Numbered from the stretch's first letter, positions 34,251 through 47,270 are shown. The stretch is 64,000 nucleotides of DNA from Panax quinquefolius (GCA_020205615.1 CM035170.1:33294123-33358122), one strand, 5' to 3'. The notes: a model not told the origin generated them from the letters alone. Made by a program: numbers and translations.

Positions 34251-37200
34251 TGTGACGCCCCCAAATTCGTGTACTTGAAACCCGAACTCGGTGCTTCATC
34301 ACGTACCATTTCTATGAAAGCGGAATAATACTAATAATAATAACAATAATATAGATTATCAAATTTAATTTATATATTATCGAGTTTTTAAATCCCAAGT
34401 CTGAAACCTTCAAACATTTGTTACATTACATGATAATTAATATATATCATCATTATCCTAATAAAGTCTATTTATTACAAAAGATAACATTATCTTTCAT
34501 TCAAATGACCTTCCCTTTCCCTTTGTTCTTCGCGCGAGCCTTCAGGTTGTTCATACTTAGCTGAAAACATTTAAATTAAGCAAGGATGAGCATTTGAGTG
34601 CCCAGCAAGTAATATTAACAATAACATTTAGCTGAATGAATTAAATGTTTTCTTTGAACGATACTTCTACAACGAATCAACAGTTGTGAAGTAAGCTGAA
34701 TCAATAATAAACAAACTATCATTTCGATTTCAAATTTTTGAAACTACGTATAGACTATAAATGATGATCATTTGACAGACTATGAACATTGTTTTCTATT
34801 TTCGAAAAGGTTAAACAGAACTTCATTTGTAAACCGTCATTACTTACGGGCACGGGGGTGATCAGCCCGTTATGCCCTGTATTGATCAATACTACATTAT
34901 AGGACGATATTTTCGTCCAGTATTTTCGCCTTAGACGCATAAAAGTTTTCCATATTCGGGATGTTCATACCAGTCTTGAATCCGAACCAAAACAATTCAG
35001 TTGGATAACAATAAAGTTCTTATCTTGTTCAACAACAATTTTAAGTTAGTGTCTAGCCAGATCAAATAGCTTAGACGACTTTTAATTCAACTTATACATA
35101 CTGGACACCGATAAGTATGTATCAACATGTGATAAAATATAATGATTATCCAAGTGAGGACACTTGTATAACCATGTTTAGAAATTAACGAACAGAATAT
35201 ATTTCTTGATCTACAATAACAGAATTAAGGAACTTGTACAACAGATTATAATTTAATAATTTACTTATACATGAATCATTGCATAAGTATATACAAAGGT
35301 TGAAATATTTGAACAATTGAAAAGAATAGTTAAGATATTTTTTACGCATGTCCATTGCATAAAGTAAATGCAAAGGGTTAGATATTTGCCTTATCTCACG
35401 CTTACACAACTTAGATTTATCTTTTATATCAAGCCCTATCATTAAATAGATGATTAGATTCGATTAGAATAACATATCATATCATATTGTCTTCGCTATT
35501 TGCGATCAAAGACATAACCTAATCACATTGTCAAGTAAGTTTAACAACCATTGAATCACAAATAAATACTTATCTAAGTCAACCTATCTAAGTCCGGATC
35601 AATTTTTGAAATATGCCGATTGTATTGACAACTTTATCGGGTAATTATATCGAGTCTAAGACTACTAAGTTCAATATCAGTAACTTAGTATATCGGTATC
35701 ATATTATTTTTAAATGACTTATAATAATTTTTAAACCTTTATTATAATTTATCATAATTTTGAAATATCGAAATCATTATTAAATGATTTAAATATTAAA
35801 TCAATTTCATTATCATTAACATTTAATTAATATTAAACTATTAATGAAACCATTGTCAAAATATTAAAGTTATGTATAATAACTTAGAATATTTTTAAAG
35901 TATTAATATTACCCTTAAATGATTTTTAAAACATTTAAAATCATTTTTAAATAATTACCATTAATATTAAAGTATTAATGTATTATTTATCAAAATATTA
36001 AAAGTCATTAAGTATAACTTAAAAATATTTTTAATTTATTTATATCCTTTTAAAATGATTAATAAAACCATTTTAAACTATTTATTTAATATAATTATTA
36101 AATAAATTTAATATCATTAATAATAAATTAATAATCATTAATATTAAATTATTAATGAAATTATCCTTTAAATATTAAAAGTTATATTTTATAACTTAAA
36201 ATATCTTTAAACACTTTATTTTCATTTAAAATGATTATTATATTATTAAAATCATTTTTAAACTAATTTATTTAATATAATTATTAAATAACTTTAATAT
36301 CATTAATAATAATTAATTAATAAAATTTACCTTTAAATATTAAAAGTTATATTTTATAACTTAAAATATTTTAAACTATTTATTTTCATTTAAAATGATT
36401 TTTATATAATATTAAAATCATTTTAATTATTTATTTAATTTAATTGTTAAATAAATTAATATCATTAATATTAAATAATTAATGAAATTTACTTTAAAAT
36501 ATTAAAAGTTATATTTTATAACTTAAAATTTTTTAAATAACTTATTATCATTTAAAATAATTTTAAATATAATAAAATCATTTTTAAATTAATTATTTAA
36601 TGCATTTAATAAATAAATAAATTAATTACCAATAATATTTAAATAAATAATACTAATATTTAAAAATATTTCAAAATTAAAAAGTTAAATTTTTATAATT
36701 TATAATTTAAAATATTTTTTTTTATTTTTGTAATTTTAATAATTAAATATTTCTATTTTGATTTTTGAAAATTAAAAAAATAAATAATTAATTAAAAATT
36801 TAATGTCGCTAATAAAGCTATATAGCTTTAGGCCTGCTTATGCACGGTGTTCTTGGTGTTCTTGAGCCAAAAGAACATTCATACTTGACTTCGAGATAGC
36901 TTACTTTGACCAATTTAATAATGACATGTATTGTGTTTGGGACGTGTTGTTTGATAGATCGTGTAGTACTAATGTAAGACTACAAGATCCAACAACAAAC
37001 AAGATTAAAACATGCACTAATTGAAAGATCTAAACCATAAAAGTAGATGTCGAATTGTTCTTCATTTTCGGGTTACCCGAAATGAAGAAACGATTCGATC
37101 TGCTCTATTTTGGGCTTCCACAACTTGCATTTCTGTTGATGTTTTAGTGATATTAAGCCTTCATTATGTAGACCACATGTAAGTCTACAGATTCATTACA

Positions 37201-39370
37201 TAAAAACATTTTAACAACATCACATAAAGCAGATAGATGGGTAGAAGTCAGTAGTGGTCAAAGCGCTTATGAAGGTTTCTGGGTTACCCAGAAACTTCAT
37301 CCGGCAGTTTCGTCCTCACCACTTTGACCACGGATTTCTTTGATTCAGAGAAGGATATAATGATTCTAGAGGCATGTTCATGTAGACTAAGCGTCAGACA
37401 ACAATATTACAACAATAACAAGGTCTAACACGTAAACAGAAGCAAGATCTAAATGCATGAACAAGCTGTCAGACTTTCTGGGCACGTTCTGGGTTACCCA
37501 GAAACGTGTGGTCAATGCCGGTCAACGTGGTTTGACCACTAATAACTTTCTACTGGCTTACGATCTGACTTTGATTCCAGTTTCAGATCAAAGATCTTAT
37601 AGCATACTACCAGATCAAAGCTTAAAAACACAAAAACACATAACAGGACGAGATCTATGGGACTGACATTTGGTTGTCAGACCATATTTCTCATTTTTCC
37701 AGATTTTACAAATCTTCAAATCCGAGCCTCTAGATATTATGGATCTAACATCTAGCAACCTAGATCATCATTAGACACCTTATATAACATGTTTAACAAA
37801 AAAAATCTAACATCTAACAATAGAATTTTGGGCAGATTTCATGGCTAGGGTTTATACCTTCTTATGAACAATCTTTGATTCTAGGCTTCTGATTTGGTTA
37901 TGGATTTCGTGGGGCTGGTATTTGGGACTGATATGTCTTAGAATTTCGGAGGTGAGAGCTTGACAGGGTTTAGTTTGAGTGTTGTGAAAAATGTTAGTGA
38001 ACAAATGAATTATTTCTCTCTCCAATCTATATATACTTCACATATACAATGTATTTGGTTGCACAAATGGATGATTACTGGCATTATTGAGCATGTGGAG
38101 TTGTTGGTTTGTTCACCCACTTCACCTAGTGTCAAAACCTAAGTTTGTAGCTTAATAATGCAAAAGGGCAAAATGGTCATTTGTATTTCCAATTTAATGG
38201 CAAAAAATGGAACTTGGCAAACCCTTTTGGGTTTGACCCTTTGAGGTTTAACCACAAGGTTTAGTACATAACATTTGTAGGATTTTAGCAATTAGGGTTT
38301 TACAAAAAAAAAAAAAAAAATAAAATAAAAATTTTAGTTTCTAAAATTTGTAATTAGGGTTTTCTTAATTAAATAGTTTTCTAATTACATTATACAGAAC
38401 ATTAGGGTTTAATAACGCTAATTATAATTAAGATCACTAATTTATCAATTAGAGCACCCATTTGATAATTAGGGTTCCTAAATTTACTAATTAGGTTTAA
38501 CAATTTAATAATTAGGGTTAAAATTTGTAATTAGGGTTTCTAATCACATTAATCATAAATCATTAGGGTTTAAAGTCCGCTAATGAGTATTAAACATCCT
38601 AAATTAGCAATTAGGGTTTTCCCAATTTGATGAGTTAGGGTTCCAAAATATTTCAAATTAGGGTTTTAATTTTATAATTAGGGTTTCAAGTCAATAATTA
38701 GGGTTTACCTAATTAACATTTATATTTATAATATCCGACATTGATCACATTATTACAATTTCCTAAAAATATCTTGAACTCTATTTTGTATTTTAAATTA
38801 GGGTTTCACACAATAATGCTATGGTTTATCGTATAACGCCATAATTGACCAACCATTATTGGTCCACGTATACAGTACATATTTATAGCACTGAAAAATC
38901 AAAAATATAATTAATATTATATTATTATTACCATTCCTTGTTCCAAAACCAAAATTAGGGTTTGGATTCCATATCTGATTTACCTTGCATAAATAGCTTT
39001 ATTAATTAAGTTAAAATATTTAACTTAATAATCCCAGCTAAAATTCATATAAATAAATAATAATTATAATAACTACAATAACCATTCCTTATATTATTTA
39101 AATAATATAATATCATATTTCCTTTGAAAAATAAATAATAAAACATTTCTACAATAAAATTAATTATTATAAAAATATAATTTATAATGATCATTAATTT
39201 TAAAATAAAATTATTTGTAAATATTCATGTAATAAATATATTTTTATTTACCACATAAATACATATACACATTATCTTGTACAAATCCTCATCCTTAAAA
39301 AAAAAAAAAAAAAAATTATTTATATAGAAAAATTTCAATTTTATTTATATAGAAAATATCGGGTTATTAC
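34251..39370 (-). repeat. 5' LTR (5.1 kb) of the gag-only Tekay-like element
   Basis: Full at its GGGGGCGTCACA end (34251) and one base short at the other. It has many small indels relative to 26645-31654. It contains the TATA region on the minus strand near 38028-38036 (GTATATATAG followed by GGAGAGAGAAA), hairpins at 37058-37089, 37269-37300 and 37483-37508, and a telo-box cluster at about 38220-38970. It meets broken Tat RT coding sequence at 39371. Confidence 0.88.
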
Positions 39371-39973
39371 TAAGTGGTCCTCCCCCTTCCGGGATTTGAC
39401 ATTGATGTCATCCACGTAGATCTCGATCTCTTTGTGCATTAAGTCATGGAAAAGAGCCATCATAGCTCGCTGATAGGTGGCTCCGACATTGATGAGTCCG
39501 AATGACAACCGTCTATAGCAAAAGGTTCTCCAAGGTGTGATGAAAGTAGTTTTCTCACGATCTTCCTCAGCAACCATAATATGATGGTACCCCGCAAAGC
39601 AATCAGCAAAGGAGTACATGCAGTATTGTCAATGAGAATGTGGATAAAGGGCACGGGAAAGCTATCTTTAAGGCAAGCTTTGTTCCAGTCCCGATAATCC
39701 ACGCAAACTCGCACCTTTCCTCTAGTTTTAGGCACGGGAATGATGTTGGATATCCATTCAGGATATGTGGACACCATGATGATGCCAGCTTGAAACTGTT
39801 TCACAATTTCTTCTTTCACCTTTAAACTCCACTCAGGTTTCAATTGCCTAAGCTTCTGCTTGACTGGCTTGAATCCCTCTTTAATGGGAAGGCGATGGAG
39901 GACAATGTTAGTGGACAAACCCACCATGTCTTCATGCGACCATGCAAACACATTCTGGAATTGGGTTAGTAGC
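39371..39973 (-). pseudogene. Reverse transcriptase of the Tat element (first half only)
   Basis: Minus-strand frames. 39951 downward reads FAWSHEDMVGL, then LKPEWSLKVKEEI, YPEWISNIIPVPK and VRVCVDYRDWNKA (the RT fingers, including the first catalytic Asp in YSFADCFAGYHHI). A single-base shift near 39617 moves to the second frame, which carries FCYRRLSFGLINVGATYQRAM and the catalytic YVDD (IYVDDINVKSR). Coding stops at 39371, where the 5-kb LTR begins. The rest of RT and the RNase H are missing from the window. Upstream the frame is split by the 4.66-kb solo LTR and resumes at 44640. Confidence 0.92.
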
Positions 39974-39978
39974 GTAAC
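39974..39978. repeat. Target-site duplication of the 4.66-kb solo LTR (GTAAC), left
   Basis: Identical to 44635-44639. Confidence 0.92.
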
Positions 39979-40398
39979 TGTAACAACCCAGAATTTTGGA
40001 TTATCCAGAATTTAGGTTTAAAAAATTAGTTATTAATAAAATGAATTTTTATTAATACTATTATGTGCTATGTGTTTATTAATCGTTCTATAACCTAGGA
40101 TGATTATAAGTCGGGAGGATTCTAGCTATGAGCTGGATTTAACGAGTAAGAATTTTCAAGATGAAAATGAAAGTTTTCCAGGAACAAAATATTTTTCGAG
40201 GAAAAAGATGAAATATGCATTATTCATCCGTTTCTGCTCGGAGATTTATTTTGAAATTCCGAGAAGTTATTGATTACATAAAATGTTGAGACGTGATGGA
40301 ATATTCAAAAATATTTCAGTTATGGCAAAAACGAAGTTTTCGACTGCGAACTCAAAACCTAAGGGTTTGGAAAAGTGAGTTCCGAGAATCTAAGGAGT

Positions 40399-40426
40399 AC
40401 GTATAATAATTAGGGTTATTATACGT
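40399..40426. repeat. Perfect 11-bp inverted repeat around TTAGGG
   Basis: ACGTATAATAA (40399-40409), spacer TTAGGG, TTATTATACGT (40416-40426). The older copy near 53612-53638 keeps shorter arms around CCCTAA. Confidence 0.85.
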
Positions 40427-40871
40427 GAGAAATAAGAGTATGATACGAGTTATTATACGATTATAGTACGAAGATTAGTACGACGTATAATACGAATATC
40501 TTACGAACGAAATACGAAGAGAATACGAGAATACGATAATGGAATGCGTAGAATACGATGAGTCTAAATGGACTTTGTGTTCATGGACTTTGTAGAATCC
40601 AATTGGACTTGGATTATGTCAAGCCCAATGCTTTGTGAAGTTAAGCCCAAGTTAGGCCCAATAAGAATTAGGGTTAAGGCCCAAACCAAGAAAAGAAACC
40701 ACGGATTGAACCGATGGGTAAACGGATGGGTAAGAACCATTGGGGCAACCCATGGGGTGACCCATGGGGCATGTGGGTCGGCCACTTGGCCACCAAGTAA
40801 ACTTGGTGGCTAAGCAATGAATAGTAAGGAGGTAGGGGATGATGACCAAATTGCCCCTAGCTTTGGTTTTC

Positions 40872-40879
40872 TATAAATA
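40872..40879 (+). promoter_or_regulatory. TATA box of the solo LTR
   Basis: TATAAATA in TTTTCTATAAATAGAAAGC, followed at 40925 by AGAGAGAGAG. The same arrangement occurs in the related 3.5-kb LTRs. Confidence 0.65.
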
Positions 40880-43800
40880 GAAAGCTTAAGTTAATTATTT
40901 TGGATTTTTGAATATCCTACACCTTAGAGAGAGAGCTTGAGAGCTTGGAGAAGAAGAATAAAAAAGAGGATGAGCATGAATGCTCGGATCGAAAGTGATC
41001 ATGTAATAGCAAAGCTTGCAAATCGCCGGCTTTGTATAACGGAAGAGGATTAAAGAAGAAAGGTAATCCGAACCCTAGTTTCTTCTAATATTTTCTTTAA
41101 GTTTCCTATGTCAAAAACATAGCTTAATGAGAAAAAGAAGTAAAAGAGGTTAGTAATGATTTCATATGGTTGAAATCATAAGAAAACGAAGAAATAAGAA
41201 TTAGAAATTTAGTTTATAAATTTCTAAAGGAAGTATAAGATTCGTAAGGATTTTAAGCGATCCGAATGAATTATAAGAACGAGTAGGTGAAATAAGTAAG
41301 GAATGATGTTCTATAACATCAAATTCAAAGAAAAAGTAGAATCGTAATCCAAAATATCAATTAAAATGAAGAACGAATGAAGAACGCGAAGAACAACGCG
41401 AAGAACACGAGTAACGTTGTTGATGGACAAATTTAAAACCATCGTAGGATAATTGTTGTTGATGGACAAGCTTAAAACCATCGCGTATAAGTTAGTTTCT
41501 TATTGCTTGGTTAGGAACAGTAGAAACGTTCATGAAGAACGGATTAAAACTTAGCTATAACGAAGTTATGGCGAAATTTTCTTAAAAGACGAACGAGAAT
41601 TAGAAAGTTAGAGAATGAACCCGAACATGTAGGGTTTCATAAGGAAGTAAGAGAACGTAGAAAACATGAGTTATAGACTCAAGAACGAATGAGTTCCGAG
41701 TTCGGATGACCGAATTACAGACGAGCGAGAGAAGAACGTTAAAAGCGTAAAAAATGAACGAAGGGTTAAGATCAAGCCAATCGAATGGCACGTTAACGGA
41801 TTCAGAACGAAGTTCTGTTTGAGGGGTATTGAAGTACGTAAGATAAGGAAGAGAATGGCTTTGGAACGACCTCGTTCCGAGTTATAACAAAGAAGTTATG
41901 AGATCGTAAAGTACGCGTCTCAAACTTAATGCAAGACTTAGAAATTTTTCTAGGGTTTTGTCTCGGCACCGCAGCGCCGGATAGACTTTGAGAAGTGGCG
42001 CCGTAGCACGAGCTCGGCCATAATCTTCTGGAGAGTGGCACCGCAGTATGAGAGATAACGAAGGGTTTGGCATCGCAGCGCCAGACCAATGAAGAAGGTG
42101 AAGTAGGGCAAAGAACAGAGAAGAGAGAGAGAGGGAAGGGGCAGGCAGCATGCTGCGGTGCAGTCAATGCCCAGAAATGAGATTTTTATTTCTCAATTAC
42201 TGGAGGATGTGCAAAAAAGAAGTATGAACATATAGTTCACCTAAAATAATACTTAAGCAAACAAGTTAAACCTTTAGTAAAGGTTGAACGGAAAGATTAA
42301 ATGAGACTAAAAGAATGGAAACGCGGGTTACGGAATCGATATTCGGGGACCGTAGTCATGATGAACGAACGTGAGGGATTACTATGATTGTGATTCCTTA
42401 GACGTTGAGTGATGAAGGTAACAAGTAACATTTCGATGATATGTTGTGATAATGAGAGATAAGTGTAAAGCGTATAGACGCTGTGAATGCAACGTTGTTG
42501 CGAGGAATGATCGGTCTTAGCATACAACGAACGGTATGGCTTCGACATTAAGAATGAATAATGAACATGGGCTTCATGGGATGGATAATGATGAAAGTAA
42601 TTGAAACCTTGAGTAAAGGTTAAGTGAGAGATTAAGAGACGAGCAACGTGAACGTCGAATACGTAAACGATCCTAGTGAAGCATATTCGTGTTGGACGAA
42701 CGTTCTAAGTGTACGATGGTAGTATGACTTGGAGGTTGACGAAAGTAGTAAGTAAGATATGAATAGTATCAAGGAAAGCCTTAGAGAACGGTAATGAGAT
42801 TAATGAAAGTCCGAGGGTGAGTCGGATAGAGAATGTTAGAATGAATGTAAGCGTTAGACACTTACGCTAACGTAAGGGTTGAGTGTACGCGATTATTAAA
42901 AGTGCAGAACCTACACTCCATGTATGGTTTAACCATAAGGTAATGAAGAATGTTGTTTAACCGCGAACGGTGAAGAAACTGAGTTAAGGATAATAACGTA
43001 CAACGTTAAGAAGCCGAGTTAATAAGTATAACTTGGACAACGTTCCAAATTGAATGAACCGGGCGTTGTAAGATATGAATAAGATAATATGAAATGTTTA
43101 ACGCTATGGCCGCATAGTATTGACATTGAATGATCGTTTTGAGTATACAAAAGACTGTATGACTTAGACGATAAGAAATGAATCCTGAGGTATGGCATTT
43201 AGTTGCCAGAAAGCCGTAAGGAATAAGAAGTTAACTTAACGAACATTATAGTTGAATGGTTCGTATAAGTTAAGAGAAGTTAGGTTGTGGTACAAACGTA
43301 ACTTTGATAGTTGACATATGGGAGCTGGGCTAAACAATTCCTTCAGAGAGCGAATCTATATACAAAACTGGCAACCGATCTAACTCATTGTGTGGGCAGT
43401 GTAGATGATATGGGAACTTGTTTGTTGGTTGTTTATGGAAAACCACTCAGAGTACCATATGGACTACTAGTAGAGAAGAGATGTGTGCTGAGTTCTATAG
43501 AAGTTATAAGAAGAAGATAAGAATGCAAATCATCAAAGACAATGAACGTTTTGAGTAAGACATCTCCGTATGTCATGAAGCCGTAAAACGGAAATGAAAG
43601 TTAGTCGCATAAGCTTATATTGCAAGAACGCGAACCCTAAGAAATAAAGTTAAGTAAACCAATGCGTAAGTCAAGTATATGACTAATTGGTGTACGTGTT
43701 ATTTCCTTATGTGTTATATAGGGATTTGGAAGGAGCAGTTCAGCGTAAGCTGTAGCTGTGCGTAAGGCAAGTTTTCTAACTTCATTCATGCTATATGAAT

Positions 43801-44634
43801 GCTAGTTTCTTAAACTTCTCAGATGTTGGACTTGAGAAGTTATGTCTATGTGCGAATGTGTAATATTTGTACAAAGTGGTAGAACGTATGAGGCCTTGTG
43901 CCATAATTTGAACACTTTGGTGTTTCTTTGAGATGAACTATTCTATGATTGAGCTATTCAATACAAGTATGCTCGGTTTATACATGAACCGTTATTGTTA
44001 AGTCTGGGCTAATGATTCTAGCCAAACAAGATGTGTATTAAAAAGGTAGAAGAATGAAAGTATTTCAAAGTGAAAGTGACTGAATATTTTAAGATGATAG
44101 GAATCGAGACTATTCCTATTATTCAAGCTGCTTCATAACCTTTGTTCGGTTATCGAAGTTCTGAAAAATGTTTAAACTCTTGAAGTTGTTTGTTCAACTG
44201 TTATGACTTGCTAGGCAATTGAATGCTCACAGTTGCTTTAAATGAAAAACATTTTCAGCGAACGATGTTAGAAAGAACTTAAGGATCCCGTAAAGATCAA
44301 GCTGATCGGTATCCAGACGAAGTGTCATTAAGTATATGAATGTGCGTGAAGAGAAAGTGAAGACTTGTAATATAGAATGATAGAATTAAACTATAGATTA
44401 GTTTAATGAACAGTTATGTATCCTTGGTGGCGGATGAAAGTCACTTGTGTAAGATGAAAATAATAATGTAATTATCATTATTTGTAATGAAAGAGGTTAT
44501 AAGGTTCCGAGAACCTTGGATTTGAGAATGTATGTCATTATATTTAGCTATATAATGAAGTATGTTTGGAAGGAAATAGAATCGTGACACACGGAGTCCG
44601 GGTCTGAAAGTAGACCGGATTTCGGGGCGCTACA

Positions 44635-44639
44635 GTAAC
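44635..44639. repeat. Target-site duplication of the 4.66-kb solo LTR (GTAAC), right
   Basis: Identical to 39974-39978. Confidence 0.92.
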
Positions 44640-45496
44640 CATGTCATTCCTTTGGTTTGGGGTAAGGTCTGAACCAATCTGGATTAACTTAGGGCTTTTT
44701 AAGGTTCCGAGATTGAAGGAAGTGGTTTGATTAAGGTTGAGTTTAGGTTTGTCTTCGACTCATTCTTGAATTTCTGGAGGCACCTCAATGTCCTCATGTA
44801 TTTCCATCAAGGCTGAATTCATCTCTACATCAAAGTTACAACCTTTGTGGAGAAGAGGCACCATATCAGTAAGTACATGCACATCTAAATTCAGGGTCCT
44901 GAAACAAAATATGCTTTCACTTAGTATATATGAAAGGGTTTGATCATACAAAGTGTTAGCATGTACTGGAAAACAACTGCTAATACTGTACAGAAAAGTA
45001 AGCAATTATGATATCTACATCGCAGAAAGAGTTCCTGCCCATTTTACCCTTGTCAACCAATGCAAGGAGTGTTGCTCCAATTGGCAAGGGCAAAGTCTGG
45101 GTGGACTGTAGTGATGGAGGAGCTGTCATCATCCTCCTTATCCCGAATGATGGCCATTATGTCTGAGCAATCATCGTCTGGGGTGTATCTGTTTATATGT
45201 TCAACGTGAACGATGATGCGTATACCTGACATCATTCTGACGATATCTTGCTTAATTCTTTATTTTTGTTCCTCCACTCTGGGATCTGGAACAAAGATTT
45301 CTTTCACCTTCACCGGTACCGGCTTGGGAAATAACATATCCATTACGTTGGTTAGCACCTTTACCAGAGTTTATGCGGACTCAGCAGTTGTAAGTGTAGA
45401 CAAACGTCGTGTAACTGAAGCTGGAGGAATCTGCTGATGCTTATGAGGATTCCTATAACTAGAACTATCAGAATAGCCTAGTCCAAGTGTCCCAGT
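44640..45496 (-). pseudogene. Tat protease-RT linker, degenerate
   Basis: Minus-strand pieces in several frames: EHINRYTPDDDCSDIMAIIR (45053-45235), EIHEDIEVPPEIQE ending near 44760, then NLGTLKSPKLIQIGSDLTP before the solo LTR at 44640. These match the Tat segment that leads from protease into RT. The coding sense continues across the solo LTR into FAWSHEDM at 39951. Several stops and frameshifts are present. Confidence 0.72.
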
Positions 45497-45875
45497 TTAA
45501 CTGGATATTTGAATGGGGTGCTTGATACCCTGATGATCTTTACCCATCCCTTGTCCTGGCTGATGACCCAAGGATATCATTTCTTGAGTAGCCGACATTA
45601 CTTCGGCAGAAATCTTGGGTGTGAGAGGTGGCGTTCCAATAGCATGGTACTGAGTATTGCTCACCTCCAAGGCATGAAAACTGACCGGTTCAACATCTGA
45701 ATTGACGTTGATGTATGGTATGTCACTATGTGGAGGACATTCCGGTTCAACGTTGACCGTGACTAGGCTATTGTTGATAATATATTTCAACTGTTGATGA
45801 AGGGTGGAGGGGACTGCTCCAGCCATATGAATCCACGGTCTTCCCAAGAGCAGGTTGTATCCCGAGTCTATCTTG
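45497..45875 (-). pseudogene. Tat protease, C-terminal part
   Basis: The frame reads LLLGRPWIHMAGAVPSTLHQ, the hallmark segment closing the Tat/Ogre aspartic protease (flap plus GRPWIH), then QQLKYIINNSLVTV. A G-patch-like tail follows (SLGHQPGQGMGKDHQG). The N-terminal half lies beyond the 1.39-kb solo LTR, at 47271-48114. Confidence 0.88.
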
Positions 45876-45880
45876 AGTAC
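45876..45880. repeat. Target-site duplication of the 1.39-kb solo LTR (AGTAC), left
   Basis: Identical to 47271-47275. Confidence 0.92.
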
Positions 45881-47270
45881 TGTTGGTGAAAATCAATACG
45901 CTTAAAAACACGCAAGTGCACGTGGTCAACAAGTAATATAGTAGTGAATAAAGTATCGTTCCCACGAGGACAAAATATAAAGAATTTTAACTTCACAATT
46001 TTCAATTTTGTATTAAACCTAATTTTATTAAACTAATCAATTCAATGGTTTTAAATTATATATATATATATAAAACTAAATTAATAAAGAAATAAACTAT
46101 CACAAAACAGTCACCAATAACAAAATCCGGAATTTCAAACAATTAATGGAGAATTAGACTTATGATTTCAACCTGAGCTTCCCTCTGATTTTCCAAACTT
46201 TATTCCAACTCAATTCAATATTCCAGTTTCTTAATCAAGAACACGAACGTAGTAAAAGCCACCTCTCGATGCACTAATACCATATTAACATCAATCCACA
46301 ATTAAGATAGAAATCCGTTAAACACCTAAATTAACCAACTCACTATATCTCTATGTGAACTGCAATCAAAAAAGGTTGAAGTTTAAGCTCTCTATGCGAT
46401 TACATACGATGTCAAGCGTATCTCTACCTTAACAATAATCACAAATCTGCTATCGACAAAATTCATGACACATGCTATATTAACTAGGTCTAGATTCGAA
46501 TCTCCTCTCTTGATTCCTATCAAATCCACAAAGAACTGTTGATCAGGCAATTCATAAATTCACGCTCAAATTAACATAGATAAATTGAAAATATCTTATT
46601 GAATTGGAAATCAAAGTTATAGAATCATCGTTTCGCCCAAAGATCCATCACAAGTCTAATAAGTAAATTAGTTCATAACGAATGAATTAAAAACCGAATA
46701 ATTTATTGAAAACATCCTTCCAATTACAAATAGATGAAAGAGAAGAAGAATTATGGAAAACCCCTTCATGTAGCCTCGATTTGCAACCGTCGTGGCAATC
46801 TCTGAAAATTACTCCTCCAACGTTCGCTCTTCAATCCTTGAAATCGCTCTTGAATTATGCCTTTTATGTGTTGTAAGATTGTTGTTTTTCTACATAATCC
46901 CAAGCTCTCCCTCCGTTCTGGCCGAAAAATCCTTTTTATTAGAGTCCAAATGCATCATTCAAGTCCAACAAACCTAGCTCTAGCAGAAGTTAAAACTAAA
47001 CAGACGATTAAAAAACGGACCCCCTCCTACAGGGGGTAAAAAGACAATAAAGCATACAGCGGCTAAGGCTATCTTGACTTCAAGTTTTTCTTACTCCAAC
47101 TTTTTTCCACTTTTGCTCCAAAAAAACCGTCTTTCCTCACCAATAGCATCCATGATCACCCTACACATAAAATAACATGAAACGAGTAAAAACGAACACA
47201 AAACATGAAAATAACTACGAATTTAAACTTGAAATGAATATCAATTTGTGTATATAAAATCCATTTATCA
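45881..47270 (-). mobile_element. Solo LTR, 1.39 kb, related to the Athila-like element
   Basis: Begins TGTTGGTGAAAATC, ends CCATTTATCA, and is flanked by AGTAC on both sides with no interior: a solo LTR. Its first 90 bases (ACACGCAAGTGCACGTGGTC, then AGTATCGTTCCCACGAGGA) match the LTRs at 2318 and 6757, though the rest is mostly different. It splits the Tat protease gene. Confidence 0.93.

Larger units (their letters stand above)
26645..39370 (-). mobile_element. Tekay/Del-like gag-only retrotransposon with 5-kb LTRs
   Basis: Direct repeats 26645-31654 and 34251-39370 enclose 2.6 kb. The minus orientation follows from the initiator-Met primer site beside 34250 and the polypurine tract (complement of TTCACCTCCCTTATAAA, 31655-31671) beside 31654. 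LTR ends are TGTAATAACCCG ... GGGGGCGTCACA, typical of Tekay/Del chromoviruses. The interior has gag but no protease, RT, RNase H or integrase. The left LTR lacks 76 bp of its terminus and the right LTR one base. No target duplication is visible, so at least one edge was rearranged after insertion. Confidence 0.88.
39979..44634 (+). mobile_element. Solo LTR, 4.66 kb, Tekay-like
   Basis: Begins TGTAACAACCCAGAATTT, ends CGGGGCGCTACA, and is flanked by the 5-bp duplication GTAAC, with no interior and no second LTR: a complete solo LTR. It is inserted in the linker between Tat protease and RT; the flanking coding sense continues across it. It has the same family sequence, in opposite orientation, as the outer LTR (1-2317, 8543-9168, 53529-54056). 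It contains a TACGA-rich block (about 40385-40560), TATAAATA at 40872-40879 and a GAGA tract at 40925. Frames of 60-120 codons in it are not supported as genes. Confidence 0.94.

Noticed and set aside
41802..42167. 121-codon minus-strand frame and overlapping 89-codon frame
   Set aside because: They lie inside the 4.66-kb solo LTR and are not recognisable as any family; the homologous region near 1450-1800 is LTR DNA.
39979..44634. Reading the 4.66-kb block as a full element with hidden coding region
   Set aside because: It has one set of ends with a perfect 5-bp target duplication, no primer site or polypurine tract inside, and matches a single LTR elsewhere.
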